Below are positions 43,987 through 53,492 of a stretch of DNA of 64,000 nucleotides, in pieces. Position 1 is the first letter of the stretch, and each line of letters starts with the position of its first letter. The notes beneath the pieces were generated by a model. It saw only the letters and a program-made list of their open reading frames with translations. It was not told the origin of the DNA and did no database searches. The stretch is from Flavobacteriales bacterium. GTDB lineage: Bacteria > Bacteroidota > Bacteroidia > Flavobacteriales_E > Vicingaceae. Where the stretch lies: positions 1-64,000 of the forward strand of contig JABAZP010000014.1 in the NCBI GenBank assembly GCA_018608405.1, in the 5' to 3' direction. Both the position numbers and the translations under genes were made by a program.

Positions 43987-46812
43987 TTATAACTTTTGTG
44001 CCACCTCTACTTCTTCGTAAGCTTCAATGATGTCACCTTCTTTAATGTCGTTAAACTTATCAATGTTCAATCCACATTCGTAACCTCTCGCTACTTCTTT
44101 CACATCGTCTTTAAATCGTTTTAACGATCCCAACATTCCTGTGAAAACTACAATCCCATCTCGAATAACTCGGATTTTATTGTTTCTGTGCACTTTACCG
44201 TCAGTAACCATACAACCTGCAATAGTTCCTACTTTAGATATTTTGAATGTTTCTCTAATCTCGATAGTTGCAGTAACTTTTTCTTCGATTTTAGCCTTCA
44301 ACATTCCTTCCATAGCCGATTTCAATTCTTCAATTGCATCGTAGATAATAGAATATAATCGAATGTCGATTTCTTCTGCTTCAGCAACTTTTCTCGCACT
44401 CACTGAAGGCCTAACTTGGAAACCAATAACAATGGCGTCTGACGCAGCAGCTAACATAATGTCAGATTCTGAAATTGCTCCTACAGACTTGTGAATAATG
44501 TTCACTTGAATTTGCTCGGTAGAAAGTTTCAATAATGAATCGGATAGTGCTTCAATAGAACCATCAACATCACCTTTTACAATTACGTTCAATTCTTGGA
44601 AATCACCAATGGCAATTCTTCTTCCAATTTCATCTAATGTAATGTGTTTTTTCACTCTTGTACCTTGCTCTCTTTGCAATTGAAGACGTTTTGTCGCAAT
44701 AACTCTTGCTTCCCTTTCGTCGCTCATTATGTTGAACGTGTCACCTGCACTAGGTGCACCACTTAAACCAAGCACGGATACAGGAATAGATGGTCCTGCA
44801 ACCTTCACTTCCTGACCTCTTTCGTTAAACATCGCTTTCACCCTACCAGAATGCGGACCTGCTAAAATGACGTCACCTACTTTCATGGTTCCACTCTGAA
44901 CCAATAATGTAGACACGTAACCTCTACCCTTATCCAATTCAGATTCAATTACAGCACCTTTCGCATTTTTGTTATGATTTGCTTGCAACTCTAAAATTTC
45001 TGCTTCAAGTAATACTTTTTCGAGAAGTTCTTCAACGCCTTGACCTGTTTTGGCTGAAACTTCTTGGGATTGGAATTTACCACCCCATTCTTCAACTAAA
45101 ATATCCATTTGAGAAAGTTCGCTTCTCAAATTATCTGTATTTGCTGCATCACGATCTACCTTGTTAAAAGCAAAAATGATTGGTACTCCAGCCGCCTGAG
45201 CATGGTTGATTGCTTCTTTTGTTTGTGGCATTACATTATCATCAGCTGCAATAACAACAATCACAACATCGGTTACTTGTGCACCCCTTGCTCTCATTGC
45301 CGTAAATGCCTCGTGACCAGGTGTATCTAAAAAGGTAATTCTTTTACCGTTTTTAAGACCTACATTATATGCTCCAATGTGTTGTGTTATACCTCCAGCT
45401 TCTCCAGCAATTACGTTTGCTTCTCGAATGTAATCCAATAACGATGTCTTACCGTGATCAACGTGTCCCATGACGGTAACGATGGGATAACGTTCAACTA
45501 AATCTTCCGGGTTATCCTCAATCTCTTCTACATCTTCTTGAGAGTCAGCTTTAATGAACTCTAGTTCGAAGCCAAACTCTTCCGCAACAATTGTTAAGGT
45601 TTCGGCATCTAATCGCTGATTAATTGAAACGAAGAGCCCTAAGGACATACATGCAGAAATTACTTCATTCACGTTAACATCCATCATGGATGCTAATTCG
45701 TTGGCAGTAACAAATTCTGTTACTTTAAGAATGCTTTTTTGTAATTCTGCTTCTTCAGCTTCCTGTTGCGCAACATCTGCAGCTGCATCTCTTTTTTGTC
45801 TTCTGTATTTCGAGCCTTTCGATTTTCCACCACCACCGGTTAATCTAGCTAGGGTTTCTTTAATCTGCTCTTGAATTTGCTTATCAGTTAACTCAACGTC
45901 TGGAGCCTTCTTCTGACCCGGGCCACCTCTTCGGTTGCTTCCGCCTGTTCCGCCGCCGCCTCCTTTGACGGGTCTTACGACACCGCCACCACCAGCAGGA
46001 GCAATACGCTTTCTTTTGCGTTTTGGTTTTTGAGTTTCTTTGTTTTGAGAAGAGGAAGCTACAGGTTTTTTCTCTTTAGGAAGTTCGATTTTTCCGAGAA
46101 CCTTTATACCTTCTAATTTTCCTACATCTGTTTTTATTTCTTGAGGTTTTGCCGCCTCTTTATCAGCAAGGCGTTTTTTTTCTGCTTCCTCTGCAGAAAG
46201 TTTTGCTGCAGCATCTTCTTCTTCTTTCTTTTTAGCCTCTGCTGCTTTACTTGCCTCTTTATCAGCTTCTTTTTTCTCCTTTTCTTGTACTGCCTTTGCT
46301 GCTTTCTCTGCTTTGGCTTCGGCTTCTTGCTCTTTTTTCGAATTCTTATCTGGACGAGTTTTTAGGTTCATCGACGACAAATCAATTTTACCTAAAACTT
46401 TAACTTTTCCATCATCCGCATTGTCGGCAGGAAGAATCTCAACCTCGTTTGGTTCTTTCTCTTCTTCCACCGGTTCTGCTGTCGGTGCTTCAGCAACCTC
46501 ATCAGCCGGAATGTTCTTAATCAGAATACTTTCATCATCACTTTCTGCTGCAGGAGTTCCTTCTACATCAGCTTTACTGCTTTCTATAGAAACACTTTCT
46601 CTGTCATTGGTTGGCATGCTGACATTTTTAGACTCTTCCTTCGCTCCTTTATCGGAAGCAAATTCTTGGCTAACTATGTCATATACCTCAGCATCCAACT
46701 TCGTGTTTGGTTTCGCATCAATTGTTACTCCTTTTGTCTCAAGGAATTCAACAATAGTGCTAATACCAACGTTGAGCTCTCTGGCAACCTTACTCAGTCT
46801 TTGTACGGCCAT
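43987..46812 (-). CDS. infB: Translation initiation factor IF-2
   Basis: A 941-residue GTPase that recruits initiator tRNA to the 30S subunit. It begins with an IF2_N-type helix ([21 protein letters not shown]). Residues about 75-360 are a low-complexity Lys/Glu/Ala linker with Gly- and basic-rich patches. The G domain has G1 GHVDHGKT (449-456), [18 protein letters not shown] and NKVD. Domains II-IV follow. It is last in rimP-nusA-infB. Confidence 0.98.
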   Translation of the reverse strand: MAVQRLSKVARELNVGISTIVEFLETKGVTIDAKPNTKLDAEVYDIVSQEFASDKGAKEESKNVSMPTNDRESVSIESSKADVEGTPAAESDDESILIKNIPADEVAEAPTAEPVEEEKEPNEVEILPADNADDGKVKVLGKIDLSSMNLKTRPDKNSKKEQEAEAKAEKAAKAVQEKEKKEADKEASKAAEAKKKEEEDAAAKLSAEEAEKKRLADKEAAKPQEIKTDVGKLEGIKVLGKIELPKEKKPVASSSQNKETQKPKRKRKRIAPAGGGGVVRPVKGGGGGTGGSNRRGGPGQKKAPDVELTDKQIQEQIKETLARLTGGGGKSKGSKYRRQKRDAAADVAQQEAEEAELQKSILKVTEFVTANELASMMDVNVNEVISACMSLGLFVSINQRLDAETLTIVAEEFGFELEFIKADSQEDVEEIEDNPEDLVERYPIVTVMGHVDHGKTSLLDYIREANVIAGEAGGITQHIGAYNVGLKNGKRITFLDTPGHEAFTAMRARGAQVTDVVIVVIAADDNVMPQTKEAINHAQAAGVPIIFAFNKVDRDAANTDNLRSELSQMDILVEEWGGKFQSQEVSAKTGQGVEELLEKVLLEAEILELQANHNKNAKGAVIESELDKGRGYVSTLLVQSGTMKVGDVILAGPHSGRVKAMFNERGQEVKVAGPSIPVSVLGLSGAPSAGDTFNIMSDEREARVIATKRLQLQREQGTRVKKHITLDEIGRRIAIGDFQELNVIVKGDVDGSIEALSDSLLKLSTEQIQVNIIHKSVGAISESDIMLAAASDAIVIGFQVRPSVSARKVAEAEEIDIRLYSIIYDAIEELKSAMEGMLKAKIEEKVTATIEIRETFKISKVGTIAGCMVTDGKVHRNNKIRVIRDGIVVFTGMLGSLKRFKDDVKEVARGYECGLNIDKFNDIKEGDIIEAYEEVEVAQKL

Positions 46813-46848
46813 ATAATTTTTACTCTAGTTTACTTGTTATCGTTGAGT

Positions 46849-48090
46849 TTATTCAAACTCAGACTTAAATATATTACGAACTTCCTTAATCGTCTCTTCT
46901 TCTAAGTCAGTTCTTTTCAATAATTCTTCTTCCGACAATTCTAAAACATTTTTAGCAGTGTCGCAACCAATTGCTTTTAATTCATCAATGATCCAAGCTT
47001 CAATTTCGTCAGCAAATTCGTCTAATAAAACATCATCGTCCGGCTCATTTTCAACATTATCGCGGTAAACATCAATTTCGTAACCGGTTAACTTTCCGGC
47101 TAACTTGATGTTATGTCCACCTCTACCAATGGCCAAGGAAACTTGGTCTGGAGAAAGGTAAACTTCAGCTTTTCCATTTTCGTCATCTAGTTTAATAGAA
47201 GTAACTTTTGCAGGACTAAGCGCTCTTGTAATGTATAGTTGGTTGTTTGAAGTAAAATTAATTACATCAATGTTTTCATTTTTCAATTCACGAACAATTC
47301 CATGGATTCTAGAACCCTTCATACCAACACAAGCTCCAACTGGATCAATTCGATCGTCGTAAGACTCAACGGCTACTTTAGCTCTTTCTCCTGGCTCACG
47401 TACAATATTCTTAATGGTAATTAGACCGTCGAAAATCTCAGGAACTTCCATTTCGAATAACCTTTCCAAAAACACAGGTGATGTTCTAGAAAGCGTAATC
47501 AACGGTTTGTTGTTGCGAATTTCAACTTGCTTCACAACTGCTCTTATGTTGTCACCTTTTTTAAAGTAATCGTTTGGAATTTGTTCCGTTTTTGGCAAAA
47601 TCAACTCGTTGCTTTCATCATCCAAAATCAACAATTCTCTTTTCCAAACTTGGTATACTTCTCCAGTAATGATGTCGCCAACTCTATCTTCGTATTTTTT
47701 GAAAATATTGTCTTTTTCTAGCTCTAATACTTTAGATATTAAGTTTTGACGTAGCGCTAAAACTGCTCTTCTTCCAAAGTCATTTAACTTCACTTCTTCA
47801 GATGCCTCTTCTCCAACTTCAAAGTCAGGTTCAATTTTAATTGCCTCAGAAAGGGCAATCTGACTATTTTCATCTTCTACCTCACCGTCTTCAACAATTT
47901 CTCTGTTTCTCCAAACTTCTAAATCTCCTTTGTCAATATTTAGGATGATGTCAAAATTTTCGTCTGAACCATATTTTTTGATGATCATATTTCTGAAAAC
48001 ACTTTCCAGAATGTTCATCATGGTTGGTCGGTCAATGTCTTTGAATTCTTTAAATTCAGAAAACGATTCGCTTAAATTTATCTTATCCAT
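46849..48090 (-). CDS. nusA: Transcription termination/antitermination protein NusA
   Basis: A 413-residue RNA polymerase-binding factor that modulates pausing, termination and antitermination. The N-terminal polymerase-binding domain, an S1 domain (about 130-200, RVGDIITGEVYQVWK), and two KH domains (VGACVGMKGSRIHGIVREL, VSLAIGRGGHNIKLAGKL) are in order. A short acidic C-terminus with one helix-hairpin-helix-like region follows. It lies 5 bases after rimP and 36 before infB. Confidence 0.97.
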   Translation of the reverse strand: MDKINLSESFSEFKEFKDIDRPTMMNILESVFRNMIIKKYGSDENFDIILNIDKGDLEVWRNREIVEDGEVEDENSQIALSEAIKIEPDFEVGEEASEEVKLNDFGRRAVLALRQNLISKVLELEKDNIFKKYEDRVGDIITGEVYQVWKRELLILDDESNELILPKTEQIPNDYFKKGDNIRAVVKQVEIRNNKPLITLSRTSPVFLERLFEMEVPEIFDGLITIKNIVREPGERAKVAVESYDDRIDPVGACVGMKGSRIHGIVRELKNENIDVINFTSNNQLYITRALSPAKVTSIKLDDENGKAEVYLSPDQVSLAIGRGGHNIKLAGKLTGYEIDVYRDNVENEPDDDVLLDEFADEIEAWIIDELKAIGCDTAKNVLELSEEELLKRTDLEEETIKEVRNIFKSEFE

Positions 48091-48095
48091 AGTTC

Positions 48096-48563
48096 TTATT
48101 TGAAAGATATTACCACTTTAGTTTCTTTTACTTGCTCCATGGGAACGGTTTTATTTTCGGTTACTATTTGCTTTTTCTTTTTGCCTTCAATTTTCTCTTT
48201 TCGAGTAACCTCAAGCACAACTGCTTTGTCATCTGCAGAGATTAATAGTCCTTTTAATTTATCACCCTGAGTAGTTTTCATTTCTACCTCTCTGCCAACA
48301 TATCGTTGATACTGGCGTAAAATCTTAAACGGTTGGTCCATCCCTGCAGAGCTTACTGTAAGCTCAAAATCAACTTCATCTCTATCGTAATTGCCTTCTA
48401 TGTGTCGGCTAATTTCAACGCAGTCGTTGATTTTAACTCCCTTATCTCCATCAATTTCAACCCGAATCTGGTTAGAAGAGCTCACTGAAATATCTACAAT
48501 GTAATACTCAGTTCCTTCAATCTTTTCTTCTACTAACTTTACAATCTCAGCCTTTGTAATCAT
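48096..48563 (-). CDS. rimP: Ribosome maturation factor RimP
   Basis: A 155-residue 30S maturation factor: MITKAEIVKLVEEKIEGTEY, then RVEIDGDKGVKINDCVEISRHIE (seen as RVEIDGDKGVKINDCVEI), and FELTVSSAGMDQPF, then an SH3-like C-terminal domain. A longer frame from 48614 exists but would begin inside a hairpin, and the normal length and N-terminus of RimP fit the ATG at 48563. It heads the rimP-nusA-infB operon. Confidence 0.93.
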   Translation of the reverse strand: MITKAEIVKLVEEKIEGTEYYIVDISVSSSNQIRVEIDGDKGVKINDCVEISRHIEGNYDRDEVDFELTVSSAGMDQPFKILRQYQRYVGREVEMKTTQGDKLKGLLISADDKAVVLEVTRKEKIEGKKKKQIVTENKTVPMEQVKETKVVISFK

Positions 48564-48583
48564 CTCCAACAATTGTTTTATAA

Positions 48584-48609
48584 AAAGAGGGGACGTTTGT
48601 CCCCTCTTT
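48584..48609 (-). terminator. Terminator-like hairpin in the rimP leader
   Basis: An 11-bp perfect stem (AAAGAGGGGAC, four-base loop, complement) is followed on the minus strand by a run of five T. It stands between the rimP promoter element (48633-48640) and the rimP start (48563). It could be the terminator of the upstream minus-strand genes, but any transcript from the rimP promoter must cross it. Confidence 0.7.
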
Positions 48610-48632
48610 ATCAATTCCCTCTAAATTCGATG

Positions 48633-48640
48633 CAAAAGTA
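48633..48640 (-). promoter_or_regulatory. Promoter -7 element before rimP-nusA-infB
   Basis: TACTTTTG on the minus strand is an exact TAnnTTTG match, about 70 bases before the rimP ATG, leaving a leader that includes the hairpin at 48584-48609. Confidence 0.6.
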
Positions 48641-48673
48641 GTAAAATTAATACGATTAATCTATGTATGCCGA

Positions 48674-49446
48674 TTAAATCTTTAAGCTAAAACCTATAGT
48701 TATGCCAATGGTCTCAACATTCTGACTTGATTCGAAAAATTCTGTAGGTCCAGAACGAACTCCATTCACGGAAGTATTTACAGCGATACCTTCAAATTCG
48801 TGAGCAGTTCTAAGGTAATCAAGCCCAATATTGAAGTAAGTTGTTTGGTTTATTTCTGCCAGTATTGAAGCCCCAACTATAAAATTTAGAGAGTTAGAAG
48901 TAGCACTACTTTGACTGCCTATTACTGTGGTAGTGCCGTCACTTATAGTAACAGTTATACTGGGTGCAGACATGCTCTGAAGCCCAAGACCAAACTTGGT
49001 AAGAAAGTAGGTTTTTGCATCAATAGCAGTTCTAGTACCTATTGCTGCATTTAATATTTTTGAATTCCAATTTTTACTTGTTGCCGAAACCCTCACAGAT
49101 GCAGGAAATGTGTTATTATAGGGCAGTAGCAGTTCATCTTGGTCTATAGCGTTAGAAGAATAACCCCCTTCAATCAATAAGTAAAAGCTTTCAGTAAGCA
49201 AATATTGCAAGTTAGCATTCAGTTGAATTCCCGTTTTTGCAAGTCCAGCTTTTTCATTATTATGTCAACTTCACCAAATTCCCCAATAGGAACACAGGGC
49301 CCTAATTTAAAACCTAACAAAACCTTAGATTCTGATACGTTCCTGAATGTCTCGTTCGCAGGTTGAGCCATGTTTTCTCTACTTTGGACTAATACTAATG
49401 GACAAAAGGGGAGAAACAAAAGAATGCCTGTTAGGATTTTTTTCAT
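48674..49446 (-). pseudogene. Frameshifted outer-membrane beta-barrel gene
   Basis: Two reading frames together make one barrel protein of about 257 residues. The first frame starts at 49446 with signal-like MKKILTGILLFLPFCPLVLV and reads LLGFKLGPCVPIGEFGEVD, then goes out of frame near 49250-49265. In the next frame the sequence continues NNEKAGLAKTGIQLNANLQYLLTES and on to GITIGFSLKI. One added base in the ACATAATAAT stretch would restore a single frame (773 bases present, 774 needed). It may be a decayed gene or a sequence error. It follows the MORN-type gene by 13 bases. Confidence 0.75.
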
Positions 49447-49459
49447 GTTTCAATTAATT

Positions 49460-51175
49460 TTAATCTAATACGCTAATTATTTGACCTTTATGGTATTTTA
49501 CAATTTGCTTTATTTTACCCGCTTGCTTTTCATAAAAAGTGAAGTTTCCATGTGGAATCCCGTTCACATAATTTTTTTCACTTTCTATTGTCCCAATATC
49601 ATAGTAACTCGTCACTTTACCGTTGATTCTCCCCATATCATAGTTCGTTTCCATCATTTTCTGACCATTATCATGGTAGTAAATCCAAGGCCCATCTTGT
49701 TTTGCTTCATTGTAGTTACCCTCATCTCTCAAATTCCCATTTCCATACCAACTCTTTCTCATGCCATGGAGGAGTCCATTTTGATAGGATTCTTCGAGTT
49801 CCTTTGTTCCGTTATCATTCCAGTAGGTCCAAGTGCCGTCTTTCTTGTTAGCTAAATAAGCACCTACGTAACGTTGATTGCCATTGGGAAACCACCCCTT
49901 CCAAGATCCAGACATTTCACCGTTAATGTAAAACCCTTCATCTTGAGCATTCTTATCAGAAAAGTAAGTGTTCCACTGTCCCTCTTCTAAGCCATTGTTG
50001 TACTTTCCGGTTATAATAAGCGTTCCATTTTCATGGAAGATATTCCACAACCCATCTTTTTTGTCGTTTAAAAATCTGCCAACTTTCCACTTTTCACCTG
50101 TTTCGTAAAAATATAACCACTCTCCGTTGCGTTTTCCATTTTCAAAATTTCCGGAAGATAATATTTGGTCTTTATTGGCATAATAGTATTCCCACTCGCC
50201 ATCCTGAATATCCTCCTTGAATTCACCTGTCATGTCAGTTAATCCATTTTCATGAAACCATTTCCAGTAGCCAGTTTTGTTACCATTCATAAACTCGCCC
50301 TTTTCAGCAATTAAACCTTCGCTGAACAAAGCTGTGTAATTTCCTGTGAGTTTGCCGTTCGAGTAGGTCTTTGTAGCTTTTTTAATTCCATTTTCATAAT
50401 AATCTTCCCAAACTCCGTGTTTTTGCCCCAGCTTGTAATTTCTAACCTGGCTTAACTTTCCATTTTCTTGGTAGTATTTCCAAGTCTTGTATTCCTGCCC
50501 TTTGACATAATTAACTTCTGATTTCAAATTCCCATTTTCGTAAAATTCCTTCCATGTTCCATGTTTTCTTCCTTCGGTATAGGCTCCTGTAGCTTTTACT
50601 TTTTTATTGCTGAAATACTCGGTCCAAGTCCCTTCGCCTTCTTTCACTAAAACTTTTCCTGCTGAATCAAAGAAATTAAGGGTTCTTTCTCCCTCATTGT
50701 AATTAACAGTTTTCTTGAGTTGTTCATTGGGATACCAGTAGTTCCAATCATCAATTCTTACATCCGTTTCATAGTTTCCTTCCCACTGTTTGTATCCATT
50801 TTCGTAGTAGTTAGTCCATAAACTATCTTTATATCCATTCGTATAAAAACCTTTTAGAGAGAGCTTCCCACCTTTAAAATAGGTCTGAAAAGTACCGTTT
50901 CTTTTGGCATTTTTAAAGCTACCTTTTTCACTTAGTTTTCCATTCTCAAAGTACTGTTCATAATCTCCATCGATTGTTCCAAAATCGTAGTTTACTTTTT
51001 GAATTAAGACCCCATCTTGGTTGTAATACTTCCATTCACCATCTTCAATTCCGCCTTGAACTAGTCGGCCTTTTGCTTTGGTTTTACCATTTTCCCAATT
51101 GTAGGTGGCAAATTCTTGGGCATTCAGTGAAATTTGAAAAGAAAGGAGAGCTATTATGAATAGAATTAGTTTCAT
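49460..51175 (-). CDS. Secreted MORN-repeat protein
   Basis: A 571-residue protein with signal peptide MKLILFIIALLSFQISLNAQ, then more than 20 tandem MORN-type (YwqK-like) repeats of about 23 residues with the pattern NG.....G.Y..G...G.W..Y. Examples are YYENGYKQWEGNY, FYENGNLKSEVNY and YYHDNGQKMMETNY. The repeats form a long beta-strip. In Bacteroidota such proteins are exported, but their role is not known. It is the first gene of a pair with the frameshifted barrel. Confidence 0.88.
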   Translation of the reverse strand: MKLILFIIALLSFQISLNAQEFATYNWENGKTKAKGRLVQGGIEDGEWKYYNQDGVLIQKVNYDFGTIDGDYEQYFENGKLSEKGSFKNAKRNGTFQTYFKGGKLSLKGFYTNGYKDSLWTNYYENGYKQWEGNYETDVRIDDWNYWYPNEQLKKTVNYNEGERTLNFFDSAGKVLVKEGEGTWTEYFSNKKVKATGAYTEGRKHGTWKEFYENGNLKSEVNYVKGQEYKTWKYYQENGKLSQVRNYKLGQKHGVWEDYYENGIKKATKTYSNGKLTGNYTALFSEGLIAEKGEFMNGNKTGYWKWFHENGLTDMTGEFKEDIQDGEWEYYYANKDQILSSGNFENGKRNGEWLYFYETGEKWKVGRFLNDKKDGLWNIFHENGTLIITGKYNNGLEEGQWNTYFSDKNAQDEGFYINGEMSGSWKGWFPNGNQRYVGAYLANKKDGTWTYWNDNGTKELEESYQNGLLHGMRKSWYGNGNLRDEGNYNEAKQDGPWIYYHDNGQKMMETNYDMGRINGKVTSYYDIGTIESEKNYVNGIPHGNFTFYEKQAGKIKQIVKYHKGQIISVLD

Positions 51176-51305
51176 TTTTTCTTGAAATTTAGAACAAATT
51201 TATAGCTAATATACCGTGAAAATCGGGAGTTGAGAATTGAATTATAAACACTGATTTTTTATCGCAGTAACTGTAGCAAGAGAATTAAATTTATATTTAC
51301 CGACC

Positions 51306-52070
51306 GTGAATAGTAAACCACTCATAATCGCTCACAGAGGTGCTTCTGGCTTAGTGCCTGAGAATACTTTAGTTGCTTTTGAAAAGGCAATTGAGATTGG
51401 TGTGGATCGAATTGAAATGGATTTACGCCAAACTTTAGATGGGGTAGTAATTGTTCTGCACGATAAAACCATTAAGCGCACCACAAATGGTTGGGGCAGT
51501 GCACGTAAGATGTCCCTTACAAAAATTCAACGGTATTCTGCTGGTTCATGGTTTCACTACAACTTTAGCAGTGAAAAGGTTCCCACATTTCGGCAAGTAT
51601 TGGAGTTGGTAAAAGGTAGAACTACGTTGCTCTTGGAGATAAAGGATGGAAGTCCTTACCACCATGGAATTGAGAGAAATGTAATTGATTTGATTAACGA
51701 ATACGATGCACAAGATTGGTGCATTGTTCAGTCGTTTAACGACAAAGTGTTAAAGAACTTTAGAGCCTTACCAGGACTTAATAGCTCCGTGCAAAAGCTG
51801 TTTGAAATAGTAATTCCTGTAGCACCCTTCATTGGAGGTAGCCAGTTTACTTACAAAGCATTGAGGCATTATGATTTCGCTCAAGAGGTGAATGTAAATT
51901 TTAAAAATGTTACACCGTTGGTAGTTAAAAATGTTCATAAAATGGGCAAGAAAATCAATGTGTGGACAGTGAACGATGAATACGATTTGCGACTTTTTGT
52001 AGAAATGGGCGTAGATGGAATTATTACGGATTACCCAGATCGATTAAAAAGAATTCTTTCAGAAGAGTGA
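51306..52070 (+). CDS. Glycerophosphodiester phosphodiesterase
   Basis: A 254-residue TIM-barrel enzyme that cleaves glycerophosphodiesters to glycerol-3-phosphate and an alcohol. HRGASGLVPENTLVAFEKAI (residues 9-28) has the catalytic His and Arg-Gly; IEMDLRQTLDGVVIVLHDKTIKRTTNG gives the metal Glu/Asp and second His (seen as EMDLRQTLDG and LHDKTIKRTTNG). NVWTVNDEYDLRLFVEMGVDGIITDYPD is the usual C-terminal block. There is no signal peptide. It starts with GTG; a near-match promoter TATATTTA lies at 51292-51299. Confidence 0.93.
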   Translation: MNSKPLIIAHRGASGLVPENTLVAFEKAIEIGVDRIEMDLRQTLDGVVIVLHDKTIKRTTNGWGSARKMSLTKIQRYSAGSWFHYNFSSEKVPTFRQVLELVKGRTTLLLEIKDGSPYHHGIERNVIDLINEYDAQDWCIVQSFNDKVLKNFRALPGLNSSVQKLFEIVIPVAPFIGGSQFTYKALRHYDFAQEVNVNFKNVTPLVVKNVHKMGKKINVWTVNDEYDLRLFVEMGVDGIITDYPDRLKRILSEE

Positions 52071-52135
52071 TTTTTCTCTAGGCAACGTTTTTCATGTTTT
52101 AGGTTTCTAAGTAGTGAAACTTAATACGCAATTCA

Positions 52136-52485
52136 ATGAAAAAAATATACCAACTTATTTTTATTAGCATTTTTCTAAGTGCTTCTAATACTCTCATTTC
52201 GCAGATAACTACAACAAACGATACGTGCAATTCGGTTACTGCTATTCAGGATGTTTTAGCTCAAAACGCTAACAACTTGAACGTTTTCCCAGTTCAGGTG
52301 ATTTGACCATTGAGACAGAAGAAAACATGGTTTTGATCGAAGTATATGACATGAAAGGTACAAAGGTATTATCGCTTCCAACGCGACAAAAGAAAGTGCA
52401 ATTGTCGTTGACAAATTATCGAAACGGCTTCTACATGGTTCGTGTTCAAATGCAAGATGAAACGTGGAGGATAAAAAAATCATGA
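52136..52485 (+). pseudogene. Relic of a T9SS-secreted protein
   Basis: A first frame at 52136-52306 gives a signal peptide (MKKIYQLIFISIFLSASNTLISQ), about 30 residues, and then QNANNLNVFPVQVI and a stop. In another frame from about 52291 the sequence continues SSGDLTIETEENMVLIEVYD and ends NGFYMVRVQMQDETWRIKKS, a typical T9SS type A sorting domain. The expected FPNPSSG is broken; a deletion of 7 bases (or 1 or 4) between two CCCA-like words would explain it. The main domain is also missing, so this is a fossil, not a working gene. Confidence 0.75.
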
Positions 52486-52518
52486 AGCAGTAAGACTATA
52501 ATTTAGTAAAAAAACAGG

Positions 52519-52549
52519 GCGCAGTAATGTTGATTACTGCGCTTTTTTT
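52519..52549 (+). terminator. Rho-independent terminator
   Basis: GCGCAGTAAT at 52519-52528 pairs with its complement at 52533-52542 and is followed by seven T. It closes the T9SS relic, or GDPD plus relic. Confidence 0.9.
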
Positions 52550-52607
52550 CATCCTATTGTTCGCTGGAAAAGTGTTGAATTGAGCTTTAAGTTTGTATTT
52601 TAGAGCC

Positions 52608-53479
52608 ATGATTGAGCGCATACAACAAGAATTTGCAGAGTGGTGGGAGAGCATATTAGAAATATCTCCATCTATTTTACTGGGGACTATTTTTCTGATT
52701 TTTTTACTTTACTAGGCAAATTCCTGCAACGCGTTTTTGTTAAAAGGTTTGGTGCAAAAACAGAAGACTCGCTGCTGACTAATTTTTTAGGTAGAATTCT
52801 GTTTTGGGTTTTCGTTTCAATTGGAATCTCGATTTTTTTAAATCAAGTTGGACTAAGTGGCGCTGTCTCTGGTTTGTTGGCAGGCGCAGGTGTTACTGCC
52901 ATTGTTCTTGGTTTTGCATTTAAAGATATTGGGGAGAACCTATTAGCTGGAATTATGCTTGCTTTCAACCGACCGTTTAATATTGGAAACGTGATTGAAA
53001 TAGACGGATTTGTGGGCACAGTAAAAGCGCTGCAATTGAGAAGTACTCACCTAAGAACCTTTGATGGGCGAGATATTTACATTCCAAACTCAAGTTTGAT
53101 TAAAAACCCATTGATCAATTACACGCAAGACGGTTTACTACGGCATGACTTTGTGGTAGGTTTGGACTATGGCGAGTCCATTAAAAATGTGATGGATGAA
53201 ATAGATTCAGCGTTAGCGAATATTAAAGAGATTGTTCATGCTGAGGGTTTAGAGCCTTTTGTAACTATTGCAGAATTTGCTACAAGCACCATCAACCTTA
53301 AAATTCACTTTTGGATTAATTCTAAAGATTTTATAGGCTCAACGGTTGTTCTGAAGTCTGAAGTGATGCGAAAAGTGATGGTTGCGTTAATCGAAAAAGA
53401 CTTTGGAATGCCTGCAGATATTCTAGAACTTAAAATTTACCAAGACGGTCAGCCAATCCCAATTTCGTTGAAAAAATAG
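52608..53479 (+). pseudogene. MscS-type mechanosensitive channel gene with a frameshift at a T7 tract
   Basis: From an ATG at 52608 one frame reads MIERIQQEFAEWWESILEIS, then LGTIFLIFLLY and a stop at 52715. The rest of a small MscS channel continues in the next frame: TLLGKFLQRVFVKRF, GLLAGAGVTAIVLGFAFKDIGENLLAG (the pore-lining helix and after), NVIEIDGFVGTVKALQLRSTHLRT and NSSLIKNPLINYT. Adding one T to the T7 tract at 52699-52705 would give one 290-residue frame with the usual N-terminal helix. A start at 52640 in the second frame lacks that helix. The gene is either phase-variable, decayed or misread; apart from this the channel domain is intact. Confidence 0.75.
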
Positions 53480-53492
53480 ATTTATTTAGCGC

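Noticed and set aside
46313-46816. 167-codon frame antisense to infB
   Set aside because: Ser-rich shadow of the Lys/Glu-rich linker of IF-2 on the other strand.
48564-48614. Longer rimP start at 48614
   Set aside because: It would begin inside the hairpin and give an N-terminus that RimP proteins do not have.
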